Below, in pieces: positions 1-5,153 of a stretch of DNA of 5,153 bases. The notes beneath the pieces are model-generated. The model made no database searches. It was not told the origin of the DNA and worked only from the letters and a program-made list of their open reading frames with translations. The stretch covers positions 1-5,153 of the forward strand of contig JAKLJF010000416.1 of assembly GCA_023151335.1 (NCBI GenBank), read 5' to 3'. This DNA comes from Thermoanaerobaculia bacterium (GTDB lineage Bacteria; Bacteroidota; Bacteroidia; Chitinophagales; Saprospiraceae). The position numbers and the translations under genes are program-made. How positions within the stretch are numbered: position 1 is the stretch's first letter; each line of letters starts with the position of its first letter.

Positions 1-1442
1 GGGTTCCACTTCACCGTAGTCTTTTTCAGTTTTGTCCAGAATTCTATGGAGCTTTTGCCGGTGATGTCGTTCACGCCGAATTTGCTTTCATTCCAGCCGC
101 CGAACGAAAACGGCTCGCGCGGCACGGGTACGCCTACGTTGACGCCGATCATGCCGGCGCTGGCATTTTCCATTACCTGGCGCGCCAGGCCGCCGCTTTG
201 CGTAAATACGGAGGCCGCGTTGCCATAGTTGCTGGAGTTTTCGATAGCGATGGCTTCATCGAGGCTTTTGGCCCGGATAATGGCCAGCACCGGCCCGAAT
301 ACTTCTTCTTTTGCGATAGCCATGTCGGGCGTCACGTGATCGATCACCGTGGGACCTACATAAAAACCGTTTTCTTTTCCTTCCACGGTCCAGTGGCGCC
401 CGTCCACCAGTACTTTGGCGCCGGCTTTTTCGGCTTCATCGATGTAGCGTTCGATGCGTTCTTTGGCTGCTTTGCTGATGACGCTGCCCAGGTTTTTACC
501 GGGCACGATCTTCCGGGCTTCTTCGCAAATTTTTTCAATGATCGTGTCGAGCGGCCCGACGGCTACCATGGCCGAGGCCGCCATGCAGCGCTGGCCGGCG
601 CAGCCGCTCATACTGGCCGTGATATTGGTGGCGGTCATGTCGGGATGCGCGTCGGGCAGTACGATCAGGTGGTTTTTGGCGCCGCCGAGGGCCACGCAGC
701 GTTTCAGGTTGGAAGTGGCGCGCCGGTACACGATTTTGGCCACTTTGGTGGAACCGACAAAAGAAACGGCTTCTATGTCGGGGTGGTCGCAGATAGCTTC
801 CACGATCTCGCGGTCGCCGTTCACCACGTTGAACACCCCGTCGGGCAGCCCGGCTTCGCGCAACAATCCGGCGATCCGGATCGAAGAAACGGGCACCTGT
901 TCAGAGGGTTTCAGGATCATACAGTTGCCCAGCGCGATAGCGTTGGGGATCGTCCAGTGCGGCACCATGTTCGGGAAATTGAAGGGGGCGATAGAGGCGA
1001 CTATACCGACCGGTTTGCGTTCCACCCTGCATTCCACGCCTTTGCTTACTTCGAGCAGCTCGCCGGAAACCAGTTGGGGCAACGAGCAGGCGAATTCGGT
1101 GAGTTCGATGCTTTTTTCCACCTCGGCAATGGCTTCGTCCATTGTTTTGCCGTTCTCTTCGTGCACCAGCGTGGCCAGTTCCTTTAAATGTTTCTCCAAC
1201 AAGGTTTTATACCGGTAAAATACCTGCACCCGCTCTTTGATGGGCGTGGCCGACCAGGCGGGGAAGGCTTTTCTGGCCGCTTCCACGGCAAGGTCCAGGT
1301 CGGCAGTGGTGGAGAGGGGGACGACGGATAAAATAGAGCCCGTCAAAGGCGTAATGACCTCTATTGTCCGGTTGGATAAGGGCAAGAATTCCCCGGCGAC
1401 AAAGTTTTTTGCCTCGGGATATGGTAAGGTTAAGGTTTTCAT
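1..1442 (-). CDS. mmsA: CoA-acylating methylmalonate-semialdehyde dehydrogenase, C-terminus cut by window edge
   Basis: The family oxidises (methyl)malonate semialdehyde with NAD+ and CoA to propionyl-CoA or acetyl-CoA, releasing CO2, in the cytoplasm (valine, beta-alanine and inositol breakdown). Reading the minus strand from ATG at 1442 gives 480 codons with no stop, ending in KKTTVKWN, close to the usual 485-500 residue C-terminus. Visible motifs: PFNFP with oxyanion Asn155; FVGSTKVA (about 228-235); ALGGAKNH (251-258), where Ala stands at the catalytic Glu position of ordinary ALDHs, as expected for CoA-acylating members; and GQRCMA (283-288) with catalytic Cys286 preceded by Arg285. GVPVPREPFSFGGW lies near the C-terminus. 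Lys110 seems to occupy the place of the family's other substrate-binding Arg. The start is supported by an N-terminus typical of the family; no clear Shine-Dalgarno is present. It lies 23 nt downstream of the Uma2 gene, probably in one transcript. A related acylating aldehyde dehydrogenase with another substrate is possible. Confidence 0.85.
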   Translation of the reverse strand, partial: MKTLTLPYPEAKNFVAGEFLPLSNRTIEVITPLTGSILSVVPLSTTADLDLAVEAARKAFPAWSATPIKERVQVFYRYKTLLEKHLKELATLVHEENGKTMDEAIAEVEKSIELTEFACSLPQLVSGELLEVSKGVECRVERKPVGIVASIAPFNFPNMVPHWTIPNAIALGNCMILKPSEQVPVSSIRIAGLLREAGLPDGVFNVVNGDREIVEAICDHPDIEAVSFVGSTKVAKIVYRRATSNLKRCVALGGAKNHLIVLPDAHPDMTATNITASMSGCAGQRCMAASAMVAVGPLDTIIEKICEEARKIVPGKNLGSVISKAAKERIERYIDEAEKAGAKVLVDGRHWTVEGKENGFYVGPTVIDHVTPDMAIAKEEVFGPVLAIIRAKSLDEAIAIENSSNYGNAASVFTQSGGLARQVMENASAGMIGVNVGVPVPREPFSFGGWNESKFGVNDITGKSSIEFWTKLKKTTVKWN

Positions 1443-1465
1443 GCGCTTTGAATTTTGAAAATAGA

Positions 1466-1933
1466 TTATTCAAACACCTCCTTCAAAGGGAATGAAATAT
1501 TTAGAACAGCATCATGCAAAGTATCCGAGGCCCGGAAAATCTGATATTCTTCCGGGGAAGAGTATACATAGATATTGCCCAATGGCGGAATGACGATCCA
1601 GCAGGATTTTACGCCGTGTTTGAAATAGGTGTGGGCTTTGGCGGTCAGTTCGTTGATGGCCTGTGTGGGCGAGACGATCTCTACCACGCAAAGCGGCGGC
1701 TCTGTCATGGCTACCACGTCGTTTTGAAGGTCGATTTTCATTTTGGGATAGATAGCCAGATCGGGCACGGAAGGCCAATTAGTAAGATCCAGACTGAGTT
1801 CGGAAATAATCCGGTATTTTTTTATAAATGGGGCGAAATGCAAAATGAGATTGGCCTGAATAACGCCATGATTTAGGGAAGGCATGGGTTTGTTGCGCTC
1901 TATTTCGTAAATTGAATTAGCAATTGTTGTCAT
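1466..1933 (-). CDS. Uma2-family (DUF820) PD-(D/E)XK nuclease-fold protein
   Basis: A 155-residue protein of Uma2 type, a family with a restriction-endonuclease-like fold that is common in cyanobacteria and some Bacteroidota and whose cellular role is not established. The family pattern is visible: NHGVIQANL (about 21-29), matching the usual HGxIQ segment; VPDLAIYP with Asp58; LCVVEIVSP with Glu85; Lys99 in the following helix (AKAHTYFKHGVKSCWIV); and a C-terminal strand IYVYSSPEEYQIF. Asp58, Glu85 and Lys99 are the likely metal and catalytic residues. The segment usually ending YW(I/L)VDP reads CWIVIPP here, so the Asp after the Trp is replaced by Ile116-less-polar sequence (Ile115/Pro116 region). 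The length is somewhat short of the usual 180-200 residues, mostly at the N-terminus. ATG at 1933 follows an A-rich leader. The gene is visibly more AT-rich than the dehydrogenase and GH9 genes on either side, which may indicate separate acquisition. Nuclease activity is inferred from the fold only. Confidence 0.8.
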   Translation of the reverse strand: MTTIANSIYEIERNKPMPSLNHGVIQANLILHFAPFIKKYRIISELSLDLTNWPSVPDLAIYPKMKIDLQNDVVAMTEPPLCVVEIVSPTQAINELTAKAHTYFKHGVKSCWIVIPPLGNIYVYSSPEEYQIFRASDTLHDAVLNISFPLKEVFE

Positions 1934-1950
1934 TACCGTTTATTTTGCAA

Positions 1951-1958
1951 CAAAGTTA
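1951..1958 (-). promoter_or_regulatory. Candidate Bacteroidota -7 box for Uma2-mmsA
   Basis: On the minus strand this reads TAACTTTG, an exact match to the Bacteroidota -7 consensus TAnnTTTG. It lies 17 nt upstream of the Uma2 ATG, which places a transcript start only about 10 nt before the gene. No good -33 TTTG is seen at the expected distance (only a T-run at about 1975-1980 in minus-strand sense), so the assignment rests on one box. The same 54-bp spacer must also carry the GH9 promoter; on the plus strand only a weak match (TTATTTTG, 1940-1947) is seen. Confidence 0.4.
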
Positions 1959-1987
1959 ACCGGAGTTTCCACATAAAAAAGTGCGCC

Positions 1988-3895
1988 GTGCCATTTATTC
2001 ATTATTCCCTTTTCTTCTTTGTTTGCCTTTGCCTGGCAGGACAGATCGATGCCCAACCCTCCAGCTGGCTCCGCATCAACCAACTCGGATACCTCGAAAA
2101 GGACGTAAAAGTAGCCGTGCTCGCCGGCAAAAAAGCCTTGTCTTTCGATGCCTTCGAACTGCGCGACGCCCTCACCCATGAGCGGGTGTTTCAAAGTAAA
2201 AACATCCGGAAATACGGCCCCTGGGCGGCTTTTTCCGAAGCGTACCGGCTCGATTTTTCTGCCTTTTCCACCCCCGGCGCGTATTACGTGCAGGTGCAGG
2301 ATATCCAATCCCCCGTTTTCCGCATCGGTAACGACGTGTACGACGGCACGGCCGATTTTATCCTGCGCTATATGCGCCAGCAGCGCAGCGGCTATAATCC
2401 TTACCTGGACGATTCCTGCCATACGCACGACGGCTTTATCATTTACCACCCCGATCCGGCGAAGGATTCCACCCGGATCGACGTGGCCGGGGGCTGGCAC
2501 GATGCCTCCGACTATCTTCAATACCTGCCTACCTCGGCAAATGCCACTTTTCAGATGTTGTTTGCCTGGCGGCAAAATCCGGGCGCTTTCGGCGATGCCT
2601 TCGATGCATCCGGCAGACCCGGCGCCAACGGCATCCCCGACATTCTCGATGAGGCCAAATGGGGGCTCGACTGGATGCTGAAAATGAACCCCGGCCCCGG
2701 TGAATATTACAACCAGATCGCCGATGATCGCGACCACCGCGGCATGCGGCTGCCCACGCTCGACACGTTCACCTACGGCGCGCCCGGCGGCGGCCTGGCC
2801 CGGCCGGTGTATTTTATCACGGGCGAGCCGCAGGGTGCGTTCAAGTATAAAAACCGGACCAAAGGCGTGGCCTCTTCCGCCGGGAAATTTGCCTCGGCCT
2901 TCGCACTGGGCAGCCAGGTATTGAAAGATTTTTTCCCCGGTTATGCTGAAAAACTGGTTCCAAAAGCCGAGGCAGCCTATGAATTCGGCCGGCAAAAACC
3001 CGGCTATACCCAAACGGCGCCCTGCCGCGCGCCGTATTTTTACGAAGAAGAAAACTGGGTGGACGACATGGAACTGGCCGCCGCGCAACTCGACGCCCTG
3101 TTTCCCGGACAAGGCTACCGCGAACAGGCCGCCGCCTACGGTCGCGCAGAGCCCATAACTCCCTGGATGGGCAGCGACACCGCCCGGCACTACCAGTGGT
3201 ACCCTTTCCTCAACCTGGGTCATTATTTCCTCGCTGAAAACGCCGGGCAGCCGGTGTTTCTGGAGTTTATGCGCCGGGGCGTAGACAGCGTATATCAGCG
3301 CGGTAAATCCAATGCGTTTCTTTATGGCGTGCCGTTTATCTGGTGTTCCAACAACCTCGTGGCAGCCATGTACACCCTGGCGCGCCTGTACCGCGAGCGC
3401 AGTGGCGACGTACGTTACCGGGAAATGGAAGCCGCCCTGCGCGACTGGCTGTTCGGCTGCAATCCCTGGGGTACGACCATGATCTGCGGCTTGCCGGCGG
3501 ACGGCGTTTATCCCCGCGACCCGCACTCGGCCTTTACCCACCTGTACCACTATCCCATCGACGGCGGCCTCGTGGATGGCCCCATCTACGGCAGCATCTG
3601 GAACAAACTGATTGGCATCACACTGTACGAAGCGGACGAGTACGCCGAATTCCAGTCGCCGCTCGTGGTGTATCACGATGATTACGGCGATTATTCCTCC
3701 GACGAACCCACCATGGACGGCACGGCCAGCCTGAGTTATATGCTCTCGGCCCTGCAGATGGAGGGCAACACAAACCGGCGCACCGCGGTAAAGGACCGCT
3801 ATGGCGCCATCGTCCGCGGCGATACGACCCAAAAAGTGATCCACCTGGTTTTTACCGGACACGAACACGCCGGGGGCTGTCCTGCCCCCCGGTGA
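1988..3895 (+). CDS. Secreted GH9 endoglucanase-type hydrolase, 3' part displaced by an IS insertion
   Basis: GH9 enzymes hydrolyse beta-1,4-glucans (cellulose, cello-oligosaccharides, sometimes mixed-linkage glucans) by inversion. Order of parts: hydrophobic signal segment (about 7-18) with likely cleavage after IDA (22); Ig-like CelD_N-type domain (about 26-112, WLRINQLGY onward); alpha/alpha-barrel GH9 domain (about 118-590). Catalytic signatures are intact: GGWHDASDY with Asp172 and Asp175 (base), the CNPWG...PRDPHSAF region (491-515, His513), and SSDEPTMDGTA with acid Glu573. Residues 601-630 (KDRYGAIVRGDTTQ onward) are outside GH9 and look like the start of a second, deacetylase-like domain. 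Codon 630 (GGC, ending 3877) is the last host codon; residues 631-635 (CPAPR) and TGA come from the IS left end. The start is GTG, the only canonical in-frame start before the signal segment; an in-frame ATAAAAAAG at 1973 gives a better Lys-rich n-region. The GH9 assignment is firm; the exact substrate is unknown. Confidence 0.9.
   Translation: MPFIHYSLFFFVCLCLAGQIDAQPSSWLRINQLGYLEKDVKVAVLAGKKALSFDAFELRDALTHERVFQSKNIRKYGPWAAFSEAYRLDFSAFSTPGAYYVQVQDIQSPVFRIGNDVYDGTADFILRYMRQQRSGYNPYLDDSCHTHDGFIIYHPDPAKDSTRIDVAGGWHDASDYLQYLPTSANATFQMLFAWRQNPGAFGDAFDASGRPGANGIPDILDEAKWGLDWMLKMNPGPGEYYNQIADDRDHRGMRLPTLDTFTYGAPGGGLARPVYFITGEPQGAFKYKNRTKGVASSAGKFASAFALGSQVLKDFFPGYAEKLVPKAEAAYEFGRQKPGYTQTAPCRAPYFYEEENWVDDMELAAAQLDALFPGQGYREQAAAYGRAEPITPWMGSDTARHYQWYPFLNLGHYFLAENAGQPVFLEFMRRGVDSVYQRGKSNAFLYGVPFIWCSNNLVAAMYTLARLYRERSGDVRYREMEAALRDWLFGCNPWGTTMICGLPADGVYPRDPHSAFTHLYHYPIDGGLVDGPIYGSIWNKLIGITLYEADEYAEFQSPLVVYHDDYGDYSSDEPTMDGTASLSYMLSALQMEGNTNRRTAVKDRYGAIVRGDTTQKVIHLVFTGHEHAGGCPAPR
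3870..3892 (+). other. Hairpin across the host/IS left junction
   Basis: Host GGGGGC (3872-3877) pairs perfectly with GCCCCC (3884-3889) in the IS end, with TGTCCT as a six-base loop. CC (3870-3871) can pair with GG (3891-3892) around one bulged C. The structure straddles the insertion point and lies directly before the TGA that ends the truncated GH9 frame. No T-run follows, so it is not a standard intrinsic terminator. It arose from the insertion; whether it affects the mRNA is unknown. Confidence 0.5.
3874..3877. repeat. Target-site duplication GGGC, left copy
   Basis: GGGC immediately precedes the IS end TGTCCTG and is repeated at 5123-5126 directly after the right end. A 4-bp duplication fits the IS3 family (usually 3-5 bp) and the IS407 group in particular. 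Extending to 5 bp breaks the match. Confidence 0.85.
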
Positions 3896-3903
3896 GCGGT
3901 ACC
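3878..3903 (+). repeat. IS left terminal inverted repeat (IRL)
   Basis: This 26-bp end starts with TGTCCTGCCCCCC and finishes with AGCGGTACC. It matches the reverse complement of 5097-5122 at 22 of 26 positions; the four mismatches are contiguous (GGTG here, TCAA at the other end). It supplies the last five codons and the stop of the truncated GH9 frame. Confidence 0.92.
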
Positions 3904-3909
3904 AAAAAT

Positions 3910-3918
3910 AAGTAGAGA
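3910..3918 (+). repeat. Inner inverted-repeat module, left
   Basis: AAGTAGAGA lies 6 nt inside IRL and is perfectly repeated in inverse orientation at 5082-5090, also 6 nt inside IRR. The equal spacing at both ends suggests a second transposase-contact module and not a chance match. Confidence 0.7.
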
Positions 3919-3933
3919 AAGTACGTGAACTCG

Positions 3934-3941
3934 TAACTTTC
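3934..3941 (+). promoter_or_regulatory. Possible -7 box for transposase orfA
   Basis: TAACTTTC matches the Bacteroidota -7 consensus TAnnTTTG at all but the last base and lies 20 nt before the orfA ATG, inside the IS. No convincing -33 element was seen, so this is a weak call. Confidence 0.25.
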
Positions 3942-3961
3942 ACACTTAAAAATGGATTACC

Positions 3962-4261
3962 ATGCGAAAAAGCAGATTCAACGAAAGCCAGCGGCAAGCG
4001 ATCCTGGACAGCCACCTGAAAGGGCACAAGACAGTGGAGCAGATATGCGAAGAGCATCAGATTAGCCCTGCCACGTTTTACAAATGGAAAAATGAGGTAG
4101 AAACGGAGCGCAATGATGATAAGCGGCGCTTGAAAGAATTGGAAACGGAGAACCTTCGGCTCAAAAAGATGTATGCCGAATTGCAGCTCAAACATGAGGT
4201 GATGAGCGAGGCAGTGGACATCCTAAAAAAGATGCAGGCCCAAAGGAAAAGGCGGACCTGA
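3962..4261 (+). CDS. IS3-family transposase OrfA (HTH, leucine zipper)
   Basis: This 99-residue DNA-binding subunit recognises the IS ends and forms the N-terminal part of the OrfAB transposase. A helix-turn-helix is visible at about 24-43 (TVEQICEEHQISPATFYKWK), preceded by the RFNESQRQAIL helix. Residues 50-90 form a coiled coil with hydrophobic heptad positions Leu60, Leu67, Leu74, Met81 and Leu88, the leucine zipper typical of IS3 OrfA. ATG at 3962 is chosen because the family's N-terminus (M-x-K-S-R-F) starts there; an ATG at 3952 is in another frame. Upstream GGA (3954-3956) is a poor ribosome site. The stop TGA overlaps the orfB ATG by one base. Codons 88-90 contain the A6G slippery site. 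OrfA alone usually acts as a repressor or inhibitor in this family. Confidence 0.93.
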   Translation: MRKSRFNESQRQAILDSHLKGHKTVEQICEEHQISPATFYKWKNEVETERNDDKRRLKELETENLRLKKMYAELQLKHEVMSEAVDILKKMQAQRKRRT

Positions 4262-4267
4262 TGGGCC
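4225..4267 (+). promoter_or_regulatory. Programmed -1 frameshift signal: A6G heptamer plus downstream stem
   Basis: AAAAAAG at 4225-4231 is in the right phase for -1 slippage (zero frame CTA AAA AAG, OrfA codons 88-90). Five bases later GGCCCA (4237-4242) can pair with TGGGCC (4262-4267) to give a 6-bp stem that encloses the orfA stop and orfB start. Slippage would continue at GAT 4231 and give a fused OrfAB of 90 + 292 = 382 residues, a normal size for an IS3-family transposase. The motif type is well established in this family; use here is inferred. Confidence 0.75.
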
Positions 4268-5109
4268 AAATAGATGCCAAAGTTGTGGAGGTGAGCATTC
4301 GACGGATAAGTAGTTGGCTACGCCTGCGGCGCTCGGGGTATTACGAGAAAAAAGGGAAAGGAAATCCGGACACTTCGATACGTTCAGATGAGTGCGTGCT
4401 GCAGTTGATGAAGAAAATCCGGCGTATGCACCGGGCGTGGGGATTTCGGCTCATATTCGCTTATATGCGCAAGGAAGGCGAAAAAATCGGCAAAAGACGC
4501 GCCCACCGGCTTTATATGAATGCCAAAATGAGTTTGCATCGCAATCCCAAAAAACCGCGCATTAAACGCGTGTTCGAAAAATTGTTACCGCCCGAAAAGA
4601 TCAACGAAGGCTGGGCCATGGACTTTTTAAGCGAATGGGTGATCGGGGAAAAACAGCAAAGTGTGCGCATCATCAATGTCGTGGACGAATGTTCCCGAAA
4701 AGACCTCTGGGTGGAGGCAGCCCATAGTATCACGGCTGCAAAACTGGTTGAGGTATTGGATAAAATTGTGGGTATGCGCGGCAAACCCCGTTACATTCGT
4801 TGCGATAATGGACCGGAGTTTATCAGTGCCGTATTGAAGGAATGGGCCACGGAAAACAAAATCGAAATCAAATTCATTCAGCCCGGCAAACCGACCCAGA
4901 ATGGTATCATCGAACGCCTCAACGGAACGGTCAGAAAGGAATGCCTCAACCTCAACTGGTTCCATTCCCTGGAGGAAATTAACGACCTGCTGGGACAATG
5001 GTATAAAGCTTATAACTTTGACCGGCCCCATTCCTGCCTCAAATACCAAACCCCGGCAGCCTTTGAAAACCTAAATCAGAGTCTCTACTTTAAAATGGTA
5101 CCGCTTTGA
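4261..5109 (+). CDS. IS3-family transposase OrfB (DDE integrase domain)
   Basis: This is the catalytic part of the transposase. The N-terminal region (about 44-90, LMKKIRRMHRAWGFRLI) is the HTH_21-like segment before the integrase core. The RNase-H-fold core (about 110-270) carries the triad Asp121 (WAMDF), Asp182 (RCDNGPEF) and Glu218 (NGIIERLNG). There are 35 residues between the second Asp and the Glu, the DD(35)E spacing of IS3 and retroviral integrases, with Arg225 at +7 from the Glu. The C-terminal WYKAYNFDRPHSCL motif is also typical. ATG at 4261 overlaps the orfA stop as TGATG, so reinitiation is possible; a purine-rich AAGGAAAAGG (4243-4252) lies upstream. The main product is probably the frameshift fusion OrfAB. 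The stop codon lies within IRR. No internal stop or missing catalytic residue is seen. Confidence 0.95.
   Translation: MGQIDAKVVEVSIRRISSWLRLRRSGYYEKKGKGNPDTSIRSDECVLQLMKKIRRMHRAWGFRLIFAYMRKEGEKIGKRRAHRLYMNAKMSLHRNPKKPRIKRVFEKLLPPEKINEGWAMDFLSEWVIGEKQQSVRIINVVDECSRKDLWVEAAHSITAAKLVEVLDKIVGMRGKPRYIRCDNGPEFISAVLKEWATENKIEIKFIQPGKPTQNGIIERLNGTVRKECLNLNWFHSLEEINDLLGQWYKAYNFDRPHSCLKYQTPAAFENLNQSLYFKMVPL
5082..5090 (-). repeat. Inner inverted-repeat module, right
   Basis: TCTCTACTT is the reverse complement of AAGTAGAGA at 3910-3918, with the same 6-nt distance to the outer repeat. It lies within the last codons of orfB (SLYF), so it serves both as coding and possibly as binding sequence. Confidence 0.7.
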
Positions 5110-5122
5110 GGGGGGCAGGACA
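5097..5122 (-). repeat. IS right terminal inverted repeat (IRR)
   Basis: Read on the minus strand it starts TGTCCTGCCCCCC and ends AGCGGTACC, matching IRL at 22 of 26 positions. It ends with CA at 5121-5122, just before the GGGC duplication. The last codons and TGA of orfB lie inside it. Confidence 0.92.
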
Positions 5123-5126
5123 GGGC
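5123..5126. repeat. Target-site duplication GGGC, right copy
   Basis: Identical to 3874-3877 and directly adjacent to the right IS end. Together the pair shows that this copy arrived by transposition into the host gene and that the flanks have not been rearranged since. Confidence 0.85.
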
Positions 5127-5153
5127 GTAAACGATATTTTGAAAACGCTGAAA
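5127..5153 (+). pseudogene. Resumed 3' part of the interrupted GH9 gene (deacetylase-like domain), cut by window edge
   Basis: These nine codons translate as VNDILKTLK and follow in frame from host codon 630 once the IS and one GGGC copy are removed, giving GHEHAGGVNDILKTLK. This fits the first strand, turn and first helix of NodB-like polysaccharide deacetylase domains, where a helix of the I-L-K-x-L-K type follows the first motif. In its present state this part has no start or signal peptide and is separated from its promoter by the IS. The remainder lies outside the window, so its length and domain cannot be confirmed here. Confidence 0.65.

Larger units (their letters stand above)
3878..5122 (+). 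mobile_element. Complete IS3-family insertion sequence (IS407-group-like), 1245 bp
   Basis: The boundaries are defined by terminal TG...CA, imperfect inverted repeats, and GGGC duplications on both sides. It carries two consecutive ORFs in relative phase -1, orfA (HTH plus leucine zipper) and orfB (DDE integrase), the standard IS3-family plan. Its 1245 bp is within the family's range. The OrfA style (RxSRFNESQ start, LKELETENLRLKKMYAE segment) and the 4-bp duplication suggest the IS407 group; that subgroup is from memory and less certain than the family. It is less GC-rich than the gene it interrupts. It lies in the same orientation as the GH9 gene. Both ends and both ORFs are intact with no internal stop, which suggests a recent, possibly active copy. 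Confidence 0.95.

Noticed and set aside
198..1187. A 329-codon plus-strand open frame
   Set aside because: It is antisense to the methylmalonate-semialdehyde dehydrogenase, whose motifs are continuous on the minus strand; the translation is low in complexity (rich in Phe, His, Gly) and resembles no family.
1940..1947. Plus-strand -7 box for GH9 (TTATTTTG)
   Set aside because: It misses the conserved A at the second position and has no clear -33 partner; too weak to list as a promoter.
2148..3681. Several plus-strand open frames of 70-180 codons within the GH9 gene
   Set aside because: They are out-of-frame shadows of the GH9 coding sequence, rich in Pro, Arg and Ser, without motifs or ribosome sites.
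3870..3892. Intrinsic terminator at the end of the GH9 frame
   Set aside because: The hairpin is real but no T-run follows it, and it was formed by the IS insertion; it is listed only as a hairpin.
1940..4195. A very long open frame on the minus strand (about 751 codons) opposite the GH9 gene
   Set aside because: It is antisense to a gene with unmistakable GH9 motifs, crosses the IS junction into orfA, starts inside the IS, and its translation shows no recognisable domain; long antisense frames are common opposite GC-rich genes with strong codon bias.

Overview
The window looks like part of a moderately GC-rich Bacteroidota chromosome, probably Chitinophagales or Saprospirales (order-level placement is a guess). 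The evidence is a TAnnTTTG-type promoter box, A-rich leaders without a clear Shine-Dalgarno, a secreted family 9 glycoside hydrolase, and the closest remembered style of the encoded proteins. No rRNA, tRNA or CRISPR array is visible.

Layout. Positions 1-1442 (minus) hold a nearly complete CoA-acylating methylmalonate-semialdehyde dehydrogenase whose last few codons lie beyond the left edge. Just upstream of it on the same strand, with a 23-nt gap, is a 155-residue Uma2-family PD-(D/E)XK nuclease-fold protein (1466-1933, minus); the two are probably co-transcribed. A 54-bp divergent spacer (1934-1987) separates Uma2 from a secreted GH9 cellulase-type gene on the plus strand (1988-3895). The GH9 gene is interrupted near its 3' end by a complete IS3-family insertion sequence (3878-5122, 1245 bp) with two transposase ORFs, bipartite inverted repeats and a 4-bp target duplication (GGGC). 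After the right copy of the duplication the host gene resumes (5127-5153) and runs off the right edge.

Main point. Removing the IS and one copy of GGGC joins the two host pieces in frame. The rejoined protein continues past the complete GH9 catalytic domain into the beginning of a second domain (about residue 606 on), which resembles the N-terminus of polysaccharide-deacetylase-like domains. The ancestral gene therefore probably encoded a GH9 plus deacetylase-like two-domain carbohydrate-active enzyme. The present gene encodes a GH9 protein of 635 codons whose last five residues come from the IS end. The GH9 active site is intact, so the insertion may have separated the domains without killing the cellulase.

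The IS itself looks functional. It has a DD(35)E transposase, an OrfA with helix-turn-helix and leucine zipper, an in-phase A6G slippery heptamer followed by a possible stem, and a TGATG stop/start overlap between the two ORFs.
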